This document shows positions 50,266 through 62,005 of a stretch of 64,000 bases of DNA, one piece after another (position 1 is the first letter of the stretch; each line of letters begins with the position of its first letter). The notes under the pieces are model-generated. The model did no database searches and was not told the origin of the DNA. It saw only the letters and a list, made by a program, of their open reading frames with translations. The translations under genes and the position numbers were made by a program. The DNA is from Neelides folsomi (lineage: Eukaryota > Arthropoda > Collembola > Neelipleona > Neelidae), in contig JAQGBZ010000029.1 of assembly GCA_034687125.1 (NCBI GenBank), positions 186,001 to 250,000 of the forward strand, given 5' to 3'.

Positions 50266-52141
50266 TCAATATAAAACTATATTTACAGTAATTAAAATGC
50301 TAATTTTTTGGTTAAAATATTCTAAAATAAAGATTAAGCATAAAGATTGTACTCAAGATTGTTATAACTTTAAGGGATATAAAAAGGCCCAGAACTTTTA
50401 GAAAAAAATCGAAGAAAATTTCCTTGTCTTTTATAAAAAACCAGGAGACGTCGAAGGAATACTTAATATTAGTGGGATGTAAGATGTAAGAAATTGGTGT
50501 AGATTTTTTAGCTCGTTTACATGAAATCCTCTTGATGACCCGCAGCCCCTGTTGATGCTCACCCGCATGAATTCGAAGCAGGAGAAAGTTAAGCTCCATT
50601 GAGCTATTGAGCTTCCTTCGGAAGCTACTTAAGGAAGAGGAAGCAAGGTATGAATGGAACAGGCACAATAAATACCTTGTCCGACCACGCTCGGAGAATC
50701 CTAATGACGGACCTCCGTTATTGAAGAAAGCCTTTTAGAAAAGTGAGCCACCTTGTTGGGGGAATCTCGTTTAATGTTAATGCTCCGCTTTCGAATCCTC
50801 TTCATTCTCCTAATTTTACGGCTCCTGGCTCTTTCTCAAACACACTTGGATGATGTGATGGGCATTTGATCATCACACCGTTACTTGCCTTGTAAGGAAG
50901 ACGCATTGCCGTGGGCTTTCGATGAAGCCGGGTCTTATGTAAATGCAAAGTTGGGCCGAGCAATTTGAACAGAGCTATGTGTCAATTTATTAGGGAAAGG
51001 CTTTAAAGTTCAGAGACCGTCGCTTAATACTGATTTAGGAATAATGGAGAAAACTACGTTTTTAAATTCAGACATAAACTATCAGACTTTACAAGAAACT
51101 CCCTTTGTCAACAACAAATAGAGAAATTCCAAGAAACTTTGTGGAGTTTGGGGTATAATTAAGTAATCAACAACTTAACACCAAGATTAAGTTATCTGAC
51201 ACTAAATATGTATTTACTGAATACTTTTCATTTACTTAATTATTTGTATTTAAACGTCATTTTTTCTACACATTTAGTTAGATGTTATTTTAATTGATTC
51301 AACGAGCTTTTAAACAACGTGCCTTCATGTCGCTGTCAGAATCACAATTAATTCAATTTGATGTTTTATACGCATTTCTTTGCTTAGGTATATTAATTTA
51401 CATAATTTGTTATGAATAAGAAAATAATAAATCATATCTCGGTGTATTCAAATATTTTGAAAATAGAGTATTTGAAATAATTAAATAGTTTGTATAAATT
51501 TAACATATTTAACAACTAATTAATTAAATGATATTATGGCTTTCACTTACATTTTTACATAATAAATATGATATTATGAAAGTGACCCATTTATATGATT
51601 TGATACCAAATGCAAATATGTAGACTTTACAAAAACTTTTTAATGAACAAAACTTTTTTTCGAACTTTTATTTCTGTAAAAACTATCGATTTTTGAATTT
51701 ATAAGGATTTTCTTTCATTATTTATATAGTTTATACATTCTTGTTCCATCTGGACTAGCTCATCAATAAATACTGGGTTTGCAAAAATAATGTAAGAGTT
51801 CGTGGAATCTATGAATGATAAATTGAAATTAGGAGCAAACGCATGCTTATTAAGCCATTTGAATAACTTTTTCTTTTAGAAAACAGGAGCAGGACCATAT
51901 ACTAAAGCTAATTTACTTGTAAGAAAAACTCTAATAAATATCTTATAATCATATTTCATAAAAAATCAATTTTTTGTGATTTTTTTACAACGATGAAAAA
52001 TACCGAAACAGTGTGTTTTATTGAAGCGAAGTTGTATGAAATAAGATGTATTAGCAATTTGCTGTGTTTTATTCAGCTACCATTGGACAGTTTTATGGTT
52101 GAAACGATGTTGAGTTAAAAATGATCTTCCCCATTTTTCAG

Positions 52142-52598
52142 AAAAACGATCGGAGCGTCGACCTTATTTTTGACGACTATTCCGATTCAAATTCAGCTGA
52201 GCGAAATTTAGTGCTTAGCGGGCGGAGTAATAAACATAAGACTTCAGTTGAGAGCAAGAGAGGAAAAAGATTTGAGGACTGGGGATTTGACGACGACGAG
52301 ACAACGGAGCGGACGGAGTCAACAATAAAAGACTCAACGAGACCTTCATTGCAAACGACCAAAAAAGAAACGACGGTTGACGGGAAGTTTTCTCCTTCGC
52401 CACTAACAAAAAGAACCATCGTTCCAGTCTCTGATGATGAAGATCTTGTCTCTTCCGGTGATGATGGCATTCACGAAGGGTCTGGAGACTTTTCCGCTAC
52501 GTCGGGAAGGGAAAGTCCATCCACAACAATTTCACACTCACCTTCTTCCTCTTCTTCCTATTCTACAACTGGTAGATCTGACACAAGCGAAACAAGGA
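52142..52598 (+). CDS. HSPG2: Perlecan exon 2, acidic Ser/Thr-rich domain with heparan sulfate attachment sites
   Basis: The acceptor is ccatttttcag|AAAAAC and the donor is CAAGGA|gtaagt; phase 0 in, phase 1 out, residues 33-184. It starts KNDRSVDLIFDDYSDSNSAE and is rich in Asp/Glu and Ser/Thr. The key part is VSDDEDLVSSGDDGIHEGSG followed by DF, which strongly recalls human perlecan domain I (SDDEDMLADSISGDDLGSGD). The two Ser-Gly-Asp triplets (Ser137 and Ser146) in an acidic context are the typical heparan sulfate attachment sites of the family. A long Ser run (SHSPSSSSSYSTTG) follows, likely O-glycosylated. The frame stays open into the intron upstream, so a false start at 52121 should not be used. 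Confidence 0.9.
52454..52489 (+). other. Glycosaminoglycan attachment cluster (two SGD sites)
   Basis: These codons spell SGDDGIHEGSGD, with acidic residues just upstream (SDDED). Perlecan domain I carries its heparan sulfate chains on SGD triplets; vertebrates have three and this protein shows two. Confidence 0.8.
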
Positions 52599-52725
52599 GT
52601 AAGTTTTTTTAAACAGACTCGTTGCAAAATATCTGTATAAATTTTACAATAATTAAAATTATTATATAAATGTTAATATTATAATTAAAATGGTCTTTTA
52701 ATCATTTTGGTTATCTCTCAAATAG

Positions 52726-52882
52726 GGTTCTTCAGAATTTCTCTCACAATTGGGAAAAGCTGGAGTCCTGCCTTGGAGCAAAGATCTTCTTCTGCCTTTA
52801 AAATGATCGAAGAGGAATTGGAACATTCATGTAGCCAAACATTGGAATTTGAAATTGAAAGCTTTAGTATCATTAATTTCAT
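52726..52882 (+). CDS. HSPG2: Perlecan exon 3, first half of SEA domain
   Basis: The acceptor is tcaaatag|GGTTC and the donor is TTCAT|gtaagt; phase 1 in, phase 2 out, residues 185-236. It encodes FFRISLTIGKSWSPALEQRS, then SSAFKMIEEELEH and LEFEIESFSIINFM. The pattern of a beta strand, a Trp/Ser-Pro turn, helix EEELE and a second strand is that of SEA domains, and it aligns with the human segment VYFRALVNFTRSIEYSPQLE. The GSVVV autocleavage motif of mucin SEA domains is not seen, which is also the case in perlecan. A Cys (CSQTLE) is unusual. Confidence 0.9.
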
Positions 52883-53410
52883 GTAAGTTTTATTTTTCAT
52901 GCATTGTTACATTTTTATGTATTTGATAAGAAAACACCTTAAATCAACACGATTGTTCTAATATGGTAGGACATTTTTTAGGAAAGTTCCAATTTATAAA
53001 TAATAAGAATAATAACAAATAAATACATTTGTGACAGAGGTTTACAAAAGTTCATTGAAGTAGAATTTCAGCCATGTGTCTCTGAATGTGTTTGGAATTG
53101 GAACCATGTGTTTGTAGAAGCGACTATTGACCTTATAACTATCTTATGCTTATGTTTGTAATCTTCAACTGGGTGATGAGACTCGCTTGGATGAATGAAA
53201 TTCGTAATCAGGAATGTATTTTATCTAACAAGCGGTCACCACTTAAGCCAGGAAGATAAGAGAAAAGGGTTCCTATATTTGCTTATGATATTTCTTGTGG
53301 TGAGGAGATAAGGTCAAGTCTTCTTAATGGTTCTTTTTTTATTATTTTCATTGAAGAAAAGAGGATGAATGAAACGAAAGATGAATAAATTAAATTATTC
53401 CCTTTTATAG
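52883..53410 (+). other. Perlecan intron inside the SEA domain
   Basis: A 528-base AT-rich intron splitting the SEA domain in phase 2. I see no other feature. The intron before it (52599-52725) is only 127 bases. Confidence 0.8.
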
Positions 53411-53571
53411 CGATATTGGCGACTCAGCGTTTGTTCGCTGCGTTTTCGACATGGGACTCATCGGCCACACAAAGGAAGAAGTTGAGGCTGCGTTCAATCC
53501 TCTTTTTGATGGGATCACAATGGGATCACTACGAGTCAAAAAGGAAGGCTTCAGCGTCAGAGATGTTGGAA
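53411..53571 (+). CDS. HSPG2: Perlecan exon 4, second half of SEA domain
   Basis: The acceptor is cttttatag|CGATAT and the donor is TTGGAA|gtaagt; phase 2 in, phase 1 out, residues 237-290. It encodes DIGDSAFVRCVFDMGLIGHT, then KEEVEAAFNPLFDGITMGSL and RVKKEGFSVRDVG. It corresponds to the human stretch running from GWVFVELDVGSEG to GFQFRRLG: strand, loop, helix, strand. A Cys in FVRCVFD could pair with the Cys in the first half (CSQTLE), a disulfide that would be unusual for this domain. Confidence 0.9.
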
Positions 53572-54393
53572 GTAAGTTAAACTTTATAAAACAGCGATAA
53601 ATTATGAATTTGATGAAATATAATATTAAAACCTTTAACTTAATCTTCCCAAACTTAATTTAGAATTAATTAGATTTATAAACGATTAAATTGGCAAGTC
53701 TCATTATTAGAATTAGAAATTTTTGAATAAAATACTTAAGAAAAAATGGTTTACTTAATAAATATTAAATCTAAACCCTTAAAAAGTATTTATGCCCACG
53801 CCCACGCCACGTTTAACTACCTGTATAAGAGATGGGCTGAAGTTGAAACTTGAGAATTAGATTTAGGTTCGAGAGGAATACGCCCTATCGCGAATATTCA
53901 TAAATTTACATAAGAATATTTTATGCCATTACCGATTTCAATTTCTGATACATACCTCATCATGAGCAATACGCATTTATGAAATGAATCCAACATACAT
54001 AAAGTATATAAAAGATGGAAGATCTGATTTGAGGGCTTATGAATCAAATTGATAGAATGAAATATGAGAAACATTAGTTATGTGAATCTACCCATGTTAT
54101 CATCCACAAACCTATGCCCTCATCTGCTTTTCTCTCTCAAGTGATTTTCTCATATACAACGAGTAACATCTTAATATTGAGGTTGAAAACTCAATCGCAA
54201 TTCTCTGGTCGAAGATGCTCCGAAGAGCGAATTGGGAATGAGGATCCGTTCCGAATAATAACATGCAGATTTTTCTTTTATCGTATAAATAATGCGTGCA
54301 TTCAACTCGTGCTGTATTAGGGAGTCTCAATCAAGATTAAGAAGTTCCCTTGTTGGATTTAAAACTGATTAATTGTCTGTATATCTTATTTAG
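53572..54393 (+). other. Perlecan intron between SEA and LDLa1
   Basis: An 822-base AT-rich intron. A CCCACGCCCACGCCACG run near 53793 is the only compositional oddity. Short open frames at 54112-54330 on both strands are chance. Confidence 0.8.
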
Positions 54394-54531
54394 AACCTCT
54401 CCTTTGCCACGAGAATGAGCTTCAGTGCAATAGCGGCGAATGTATTTCTATTACAATGAAATGCGACTCCTCTTTCGATTGTGCCGATGGGTCGGATGAA
54501 CATGGATGTCCAGACACCTCTAACACGATCC
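54394..54531 (+). CDS. HSPG2: Perlecan exon 5, LDLa module 1
   Basis: The acceptor is cttatttag|AACCT and the donor is GATCC|gtaagt; phase 1-1, residues 291-336. It encodes a complete LDL receptor class A module with six cysteines: [33 protein letters not shown]. The calcium-binding acidic signature D-C-x-D-G-S-D-E is intact. It is followed by PDTSNTI, a short linker. Symmetric phase-1 exons like this allow module loss or gain without frameshift. Confidence 0.95.
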
Positions 54532-54975
54532 GTAAGTGACTTCTCTTCCTTCACATATCTTTACCACTATCAATACTTAATTCTTTGTACATGATCCGAC
54601 AACAAATGATTATTTCATACACATTATAAACCTTTTTTATATTACAAACATAATATGAAGATATCTTGTTTATCTACATTTTACATTGCACAATATTAGT
54701 GCATATTTTTATAAGTAGGTAATACCTCAACAGGTACTAAATTCATGTTTAATTACATATAATGTTAGTTTAGATAATTCAAGAGATATTTAAGAGTGGT
54801 TAATATTTAAATCGTAACGTTATAAATTGAACAAAAAACTGAATATTAATCAGTGATTACATAAGAAGTTTTACAACAGATGGGGCCGGAAAACAGAAAA
54901 ATTGTTGTAAACTTTCATTGCACTGCATTGCATTGAAACAAAGAGCTATGCACAGAGTAAACCGCGTTACTTGTA

Positions 54976-55626
54976 CTGTGAAAGTACGAAAGTTCGGCAG
55001 TTCGGTTTTTCATGAAAATTAAAATATTCTTAGTAGCAACATTAAATTTTAACTCATTTGCCCTGACCTTGGTATTAATTAATAATTAAGAATATGAATA
55101 ATTAGAACCTTATTAATTAGAGCCTAGAGATAATTGTAAATAATAACTCAGTTTCAACATGTTGAATTAATTATGATCGAATTAGAACATTTAAAAACTA
55201 TCGCTTCTGACAATAAACACAAAACAACATCTTCTTTCCTCCCTTTCTGGCTGTAACCCATTTTTTAATCCGATACATGCGGATTGCGGATTGGGAAACT
55301 ATAGGTAAGTATATATAGTTTCATTATATAGATATTTGCTTAATATTAAATATAAAGGAAAGAAGATGTTGTTTTGTGTTTATTGTCAGAAAAGATAGTT
55401 TTTAAATTATCTAATTCGATCATAATTAATTCAACATGTTGAAGCTGAGTTATTAAATAAAGTTATAATTATTATAAGGCTCTAATTAATAAGGTTCTAA
55501 TTATTCATATTCTTAAAGTGTTATTTAATGCCAAGGCCAGGGCAAATGAGTTATAATTTTATGTTGTTACTAAGAATATTTTAATTTATGAGAAATCGAA
55601 CTGCCGAACTTATCGTTCTTTCACAG
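54976..55626. mobile_element. Foldback element with about 265-bp inverted arms
   Basis: The left arm (54976-55239) begins CTGTGAAAGTACGAAAGTTC and the right arm (55357-55626) ends TTATCGTTCTTTCACAG; the whole arms are imperfect reverse complements. For example, GACAATAAACACAAAACAAC on the left mirrors GTTGTTTTGTGTTTATTGTC on the right, and TCAACATGTTGAATTAATTA mirrors TAATTAATTCAACATGTTGA. A spacer of about 117 bases separates them. There is no coding capacity. This fits a foldback-type MITE or an inverted duplication. The target-site duplication is not clear. Confidence 0.85.
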
Positions 55627-56007
55627 CAGTTGTGCACAATTGTGAAGGAATTTCATTGCGTGCATAATGTTAATGAATTAAAGAATAATTCATGATGATT
55701 CGATAGAATATTAGGCATTCTTTGAAGAATGAATTTATTATATAAGCTTTCGATGACTTAATGACAATGGTTTAGTGGACCGCATGTAGGGAACTTTCCT
55801 TATTAAGATGAAAATTTTGATAGTTTTGCAATAAATTGTTATTCATTTGAATTTTACCTATATAAAATGCTTCAAATGAATGGAACTTAGCCTTTCCTTT
55901 TTGCATTTTAACTCGAAATATTATGTTGTTCTTGATGTACAAACAAAGCACTTAGAGAAGGAAATGAAATAAATTAATAAATACTTAATACATACCTATC
56001 TGTATTG

Positions 56008-56408
56008 TATAGGGTGTCAAGAAACTAAAGTACCCAGGTGGTTCAAGAAAACTGTTAGAAAATCGTGTTATATACCATTTGAAAGAGCATAAAAATTTAA
56101 AAGAAATTATTTTCAGATTGATATCTCAAGTTTTAAATTTTTAACGAGGGGTTAATTGGAAAAAATTAAAACGTTCGTTTAAAGAAAGGGATAGGTAGGC
56201 GCTGAAATAAAAGTAAAGTTGTTTTATTATTTATTTGTTATTAATTTCATTTAACTGCTCATTAAAAATTCAAACTTTATAATATCGATCTGATATTTAT
56301 GAATCTAATGTAACTTTTCACGCTCTTTCTAATGGTGTATAGCACAATGTTCTAGCTTATGCAATTTCCTCACACTTAATGGGTAGTTTAGTTTCTTGAC
56401 ACCCAGTA
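56008..56408. mobile_element. Mariner-like MITE (foldback, TA target duplication)
   Basis: The terminal inverted repeats are TAGGGTGTCAAGAAACTAAA at 56010 and its near reverse complement TTTAGTTTCTTGACACCCAG ending at 56406, both flanked by TA (56008-56009 and 56407-56408). The pairing continues inward: ATACCATTTGAAAGAGC mirrors GCTCTTTCTAATGGTGTA, and AGATTGATATCTCAAG mirrors the stretch ending ATATCGATCT. It is about 397 bases with no transposase. The TA duplication and GGTGTC-type end fit a Tc1/mariner-derived non-autonomous element. Confidence 0.8.
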
Positions 56409-57433
56409 TGTTAACGTTAATGTATGTACAGAGGATACGTTATAAGAATTAAAATTTAAATTAATTGATAAATTAACGAAGGTTAATAAATCCAATATTT
56501 ATCACTATTTACACACTTGTTGGATAGTTTAGAATCCGAAATTTTTGCTTATTTAATTATAAAATTAAAACAACAAGTAAAATTGATTGAAAATTTCGTA
56601 AGCTCACAAACGCAACATTTTGTAGCTTGTCTTTTGAATAATATTACAGGTAGTTATTTAATTACTACATTGGTACATTTTTCTTTAAATCTTGTTTTAA
56701 AACGTTACTTAATTAATTCTTATTGTTGTAAAATTAGAAATATCACAACTTCATTCCCCTTTTTGTATTTTCGTTATATTTCATTACATTATTAATATAC
56801 CTATTTATAGTACAATTACAATTCATTTACCCATTTAATACAATACACTACTAGGTATACAGGTAATATACACATTAAGGATCAATCCAGATCAATCTAC
56901 ATTAGTAGTACTCTAACATTAAATAAAATGAGCCATTTTAATCTCAGATTTAAATTCAAAGGGGCATGTTATATAAAAATTAAGGTCCATAACCCACATT
57001 GGCTCAGTTCATTAGCGTTATATTACGTAAATTACAATCGTACAATATTTAGAGTAATTAAAGGAAAGTTCAATTAATACTTAATATAGTTTTAAATTAG
57101 CGTTATACATACAGATACCTATTAATTACTTTGCTCTAGCAAACAATACAATTTCAGCATCTATTTTCATTACTGGTGAGGGAGATTTAATTAGCTAATA
57201 ATAATTAATAGTAAAGCAACTTGAAACGAAGATAGTGAATGATGCATGGCATTAAAATTCGGCATGATAATTTATAGAGCTTCCTTATAAAACTAAACTT
57301 TAAGCTCTTTCGACTTTAGTGCGAGTGAGATTTTATTTTAAAACTGCTGAAGATCTTCTGGTCAACCGCTGCTAAAATGCCCATTACTTACTTTTTTCAT
57401 GAAATGCATGGCTCAATTGATTTAAATCTTTAG

Positions 57434-57757
57434 CTTCGACACTTCCATCAACTACTCGACTTTCTTCTTCTTCTCGTCATTCAACTACTCAATTTTCTTC
57501 AACAACAAGAAAAGACATTTCGAGCGAAAGTGAAGAAGGAGACAAAAACGATCTTGAAATTGATAAAAAGCCAGACGATGGAAAAAAGCAAGTGGACAGA
57601 GTTCCAGTGCCTAATCCAAGACAACCAGACGATCATTGTCGAGCTGACGATCAAGTGAGATGCTCAGATGGAAAAACTTTTATATGCAGTGATCAAAAAT
57701 GCGACGGGCATCCAGATTGCCCAGACGAAGATGATGAATTTAATTGCGATTCAACGG
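57434..57757 (+). CDS. HSPG2: Perlecan exon 6, Ser/Thr-rich linker plus LDLa module 2
   Basis: The acceptor is aaatctttag|CTTCG and the donor is ACGG|gtattt (weaker than the others); phase 1-1, residues 337-444. The first part is a mucin-like linker (STLPSTTRLSSSSRHSTTQF), then an acidic/basic stretch (ISSESEEGDKNDLEIDKKPD), then a full LDLa module: CRADDQVRCSDGKTFIC, DQKCDGHPDCPDEDDEFNC. The six cysteines and the acidic calcium-site residues are present. The linker is probably O-glycosylated and is longer than in vertebrate perlecan. Confidence 0.93.
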
Positions 57758-58876
57758 GTATTTTACAAAAAATAAACGCTTACATAATTTGACTTAATTT
57801 CAACTTAATTTGCTTCTTAATATCGAAAACGTAATGCATTTATGTAATTTTGTTGCTTCTCTCGCATTTGAAATCTACTTCATTTTTGTAAAAAAATACA
57901 TAATTGCAAGTATTAGCTTGGTCATATTTTTGTATTTGATAAAGATATCAATTATTGAATATTAAAATTCCGTTTTATATGTACTATAAAACGTGAATAG
58001 ATTGTTTCTGTAATTTGTTATAATTTTGTGAATTGTACCAATATTTGATCGTATTACTAATGATGTTACTAGCTGTAACGTATTGTACAATATTTTGATG
58101 ATTTTAATTACTATTACGCTGAAATATTTAAGTTGATTAATACTTTGTATACTATTTGGTTTTGGTATCCTTTCAATACTTTTTAAGGGTTTTGGACTTT
58201 AAAACATTTCATATGGTGGATTTTACTTAGTTAGGGTATTATGTATTAATATATTAATTGTGCATTTAAGTGCCTATGTTTATTTATATATTGCAAGTTA
58301 ACACACATTTCAAACTAAAAATAAGAAAACAACATATTAATCAAACTACTCTATGTAACTTTTATAAGTAAATGTAAGCAAAAACATTCATACACTCACA
58401 CAATCATTTACAACTCGCTATTTTGTAGGTAAATTAATAAATATTTGTAAGTAAATTCCGTGGTTGATAAATTAGCAATTATGCTCATAAAACTCATCAT
58501 GAACTAATGAAATGAAAACTAATGGACTTAATTAATTGGGTAGACGATCTTTGTGAAAACACAAGTTAATAACCCGTGATTAAAGTATAATATATGGTAA
58601 TGGAAAAACTCACATCTCGACAAATAATCCAAAATGCTCATTAAATTTTAACCTCTATACACTCACTTAACCTTTTGTCAGTTCAAGTCCGTAAGCGTAA
58701 CTCGTCTTTCTACATTTTTCATTCTTACAATTGTTAGAGCAATCATATCAAACGCTATGAATGTGATGTCTTAAATAAATGTTATATGTTTGGCGTCTCC
58801 ACGATTTCCGAAAGAAACGTGTCTTTTCTCCATTTAGAGGCCGTTTTGAATAATGTTTCTTCAAAATGTATTTTAG
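57758..58876 (+). other. Perlecan intron between LDLa2 and LDLa3
   Basis: A 1.1 kb, very AT-rich intron. I see no other feature. The open frame that leads into the next exon from 58786 is intronic upstream of the acceptor at 58875-58876. Confidence 0.8.
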
Positions 58877-58993
58877 ATGCGTGTGAACCTGGTCACTTTT
58901 CCTGTGACCTCACGAAGTGTAAACCCCAAAGACTCAAGTGCAACGGAGTTCAAGATTGCGATGATGGGAGCGATGAGACAGGATGTCGTGGAC
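58877..58993 (+). CDS. HSPG2: Perlecan exon 7, LDLa module 3
   Basis: The acceptor is tgtattttag|ATGCG and the donor is TGGAC|gtaagt; phase 1-1, residues 445-483. It encodes ACEPGHFSCDLTKCKPQRLK followed by CNGVQDCDDGSDETGCRG, a complete six-cysteine LDLa module with the D-C-D-D-G-S-D-E calcium site. Its phase-1 donor needs further exons, which should lie beyond 63255 or outside the window. Confidence 0.94.
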
Positions 58994-61900
58994 GTAAGTT
59001 TGACTATTTCAATATTTCTTCCTTTTCCTGCCTTTCAACTTTCATTTGCCTTAATTCATGGCTTTTGTATTCTTAAACTTTAAAGTTAAAAAAATCATCA
59101 AAAGAACTTTCTAACCAATTTAATCTTAATGTTAGATACTAATATAGAAATAGTTTTAACTTGAAAATAACCAATTTTAATAAGCTGATACAATATAAAA
59201 TGATTTTACTCTACATACTGTACGTAATCTGTATAAATTCTGAACAGGCATAAATTTTAAATCTTATACTGACATCATTACAGTAAAAATATCAATAACT
59301 TTACCTTCAGATTTGAACACTTTAGTCGAATTTTATTTCTATTAATATTGAAGTTTGACTTTTCATTTTTTATACTATTACTAATATTACAATTTTAAGA
59401 TTAAGTTACATAGTTCAATATTCAAGGTGAAAGACATTGTTAATCATTTGACCATGTGAATTTATGACAATCATTATACTGGAAACGGGATATTTCTTCA
59501 AATACCAAAAAACCAACAATCAGAATGTTAAGTAGGGAGTTTCAAGTACTTACTTTTAAGAAATTGACAACCGATTATTAGTCGACTAATGCTTAACTGC
59601 ACCATAATTTCCTTAATGCAAAAATGCATATATTTCTTGTTAATCAGAAATCTTGGGCGGTATTGGCATTAGTCAATACAAGGAACTTAATGTGAATGTT
59701 AATTACTTCATACAATTATTATACAATGTAATGTTCCATTAGTTGGTTAGCTCCTGACGTGACGGTTGTAATGTTGAGGTTTCTCAAACTGTGGTTTATG
59801 GCTCTGTGGGTCGGCGTGCGACAAGGAGGGGATGAGTACCGAGATGATGGAACACAATTACTCTCAACGTCCAACCACCACCTCGCCTCAATTACATTAT
59901 ACTTAAAGCCCATACAAAGAATTGAAATGAGTTGGTGAGCACGAAATCCGACTCTGGCTATTATTTATGGTTATTTATGGTCTGAGACTCGAAATGGTCC
60001 ATTTGAGATTTACTTCTTCAGAGTTTACATACTCTTCCCCTGTTCCTCACCTGGGTTTATGTGTTTAATGGTTGGATAAGGGATGAGGGTCGGGTTGTCG
60101 AAAGTGGACAAGTAATATTAGGATAATACTTTTTAATACTTTCACCTTCGATTGTTTGGTCTGGGTGGCCAGAAGGAAACGGCGGTTCGTTTTCCATAAA
60201 TCAACCTTCTTTTGAGGGAAATCACTATAATTGAGTGTGAGCGGGAGGGAGAGCTGGAGATATGAGGTGTGACCTTACGGGCTTACGTGATCGGCTTCTC
60301 ATTAGATGCCTTGGACATTTCATTGGCAGAGCAAAGTGAGACTTTTTCACTTCTCCTCCCAGGCGGTCAACAGTATATTATGACCCTTGTTGTAATCTCA
60401 GTACCTGTCAGACACAAGCCGGTGTTTCGCTCCTTTAAATGAGGATAAAGATTATAGAATTTTTAATTCTCAATTGAATAAATGGGAAAAGAATGAGATT
60501 TGAGCACATTGAGGGGATAGGAGAAGGAGGAAAGGATTTACTGTAGAAGAAGGTGCGAATCTTTAATGCCAACCACATTGATATTATAATACTAATCAAA
60601 AAGGATCCACTGCTCCTCCAAGACTTATAACTCTTTTTCACCGAGTTCGTGGCAGGGCAGAAGCAGATCTCATCTTTTTCATCCTATCATAAATTGTAAG
60701 AATGACATGACGTGGCGCGGCCGGCTTTCACATGAATTATTACATTTACTCCGAGATCTTAGTTAGCAATACACAAGTTGGAGTGAAAAGACAACTAATA
60801 AACTTCTATATCTTCCTCTCGTGAGCTCCTTGGATGAAAAAACACGCGATTTCTTTTTTTATATTCCCTCTTCCGATTTGTTTTAACTCTAATTCAATTT
60901 GTAAACATTTTAGGAGCCAAGATTCTGTCTCTGTTAATTTGAGTTTATCTAAGGTTAATGTAAATACATTAAATCAAACTCAGTTTTTACCCATTTCCCT
61001 ATATTTTACATCCCTATCTATGCTGCAAAGCGGAATTTAAGTTTAGCATTACAAATTCAACTGCTTTTTCACTCAATTTTTCAAGGATAGAAATAATGAC
61101 TCCAATAAATATAAATGAGACTCAATACACCTTTACAGAAGAATATTTATGTTACAATACTTAAATCACTTATTTATGAATATGGTTTGAGTGAATCAAA
61201 GAAACCCATTATTAATATGTAGAGTACAAGTTCAATTGCATTCAGAAACTTTTAATAGCATAATTCAACAAATTGGTGAAAACGCACAATTTCGCCTTGT
61301 TCCAAAATGACTTGAACGTGCTGATCATGAGGTAGGGTGGATTTCAGGTTGAATGTCAGCTTTAGATTCCATTCAATTTTATATAAGGAATTTCGATCTC
61401 CAAGTTAGGCTAGGGTTAGAACTGAGAACACGCTTGATCTGAATAGAGATTCTGAATATTGAATAGTTTTTTTATATACAGTTTGTAATTTCAATCCAAC
61501 AAATACATATTACATAGTCCATTAGGAGAAGAAATCAAGAAACTGTAAATCTAATTAAATACGACTTTTATTGATGATTTTATTGAGTGTGGAGAATTTA
61601 AATTAGATTTCATTATGGTTTAATAATGAGCTAAAATGTAACATGTTACTAAATACAATTTAATAGTTGTTTACACTTATTAAAAATATTATCGGTTCAA
61701 TAGTTCAATTGTTCAATTTAAGGATAATTCTCACAGCTATTAGATTCGCTAAAATACTCAACATGCTAAATGACTGAATAAAAGTCCAATCAAATGTTAT
61801 TAATGTCTTTTGTAAACATTCAGGGTTCCAAAGTTTTATCTCGTTTCATTTGTTGAGCCTTTTACATCTTTATTGTTGGCCAATGTTTATTACTTAGATA

Positions 61901-62005
61901 CGCACATAAATTATGTATGATATTTGTATTATCTATATTTTACATTCATACATACAGAAGTTGTTTTTCACAACATTGATGGAAACAAGGAACTGAAGGA
62001 TTATT

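Larger units (their letters stand above)
33589..52141 (+). other. Perlecan intron 1 (18.5 kb)
   Basis: A very large AT-rich first intron. GC-richer islands occur at about 35380-35600, 36060-36480, 37380-37800, 41850-42240, 43430-43620, 45060-45540, 47520-47880 and 50540-50960. Each has open frames on one or both strands without recognisable domains or consistent splice phases, so none is called a gene; large first introns often hold enhancers. A G/C-rich repeat region is at 49647-50265 and a short hairpin at 46574-46625. No transposase or reverse transcriptase was seen. Confidence 0.6.
54532..57433 (+). other. Perlecan intron between LDLa1 and LDLa2
   Basis: A 2.9 kb, very AT-rich intron carrying two separate foldback elements (54976-55626 and 56010-56406). 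The short open frame at 56517-56795 is AT-driven and unrecognised. Confidence 0.8.
33493..58993 (+). other. HSPG2: Perlecan gene, N-terminal part (continues past the right edge)
   Basis: Seven plus-strand exons join in phase (0,1,2,1,1,1,1) to give 483 residues. In order they encode a signal peptide, an acidic Ser/Thr-rich domain with SGD sites, a SEA domain and three LDLa modules. This is the N-terminal order of perlecan (vertebrate HSPG2, Drosophila trol), a secreted basement-membrane heparan sulfate proteoglycan. Later modules (more LDLa, Ig, laminin IV/EGF, LG) are not in the window. The Ser/Thr-rich linker between LDLa modules and the one-module-per-exon layout fit invertebrate perlecan. 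No coding exon was found between 33588 and 52142, though a small one could be hidden there. Confidence 0.9.

Noticed and set aside
52177-52470. 97-codon minus-strand frame in perlecan exon 2
   Set aside because: Shadow of the Ser/Asp-rich coding strand.
58670-58700. Sequence resembling a tRNA T-loop (GTTCAAGTCC)
   Set aside because: No acceptor stem, D-arm or anticodon arm can be formed around it.
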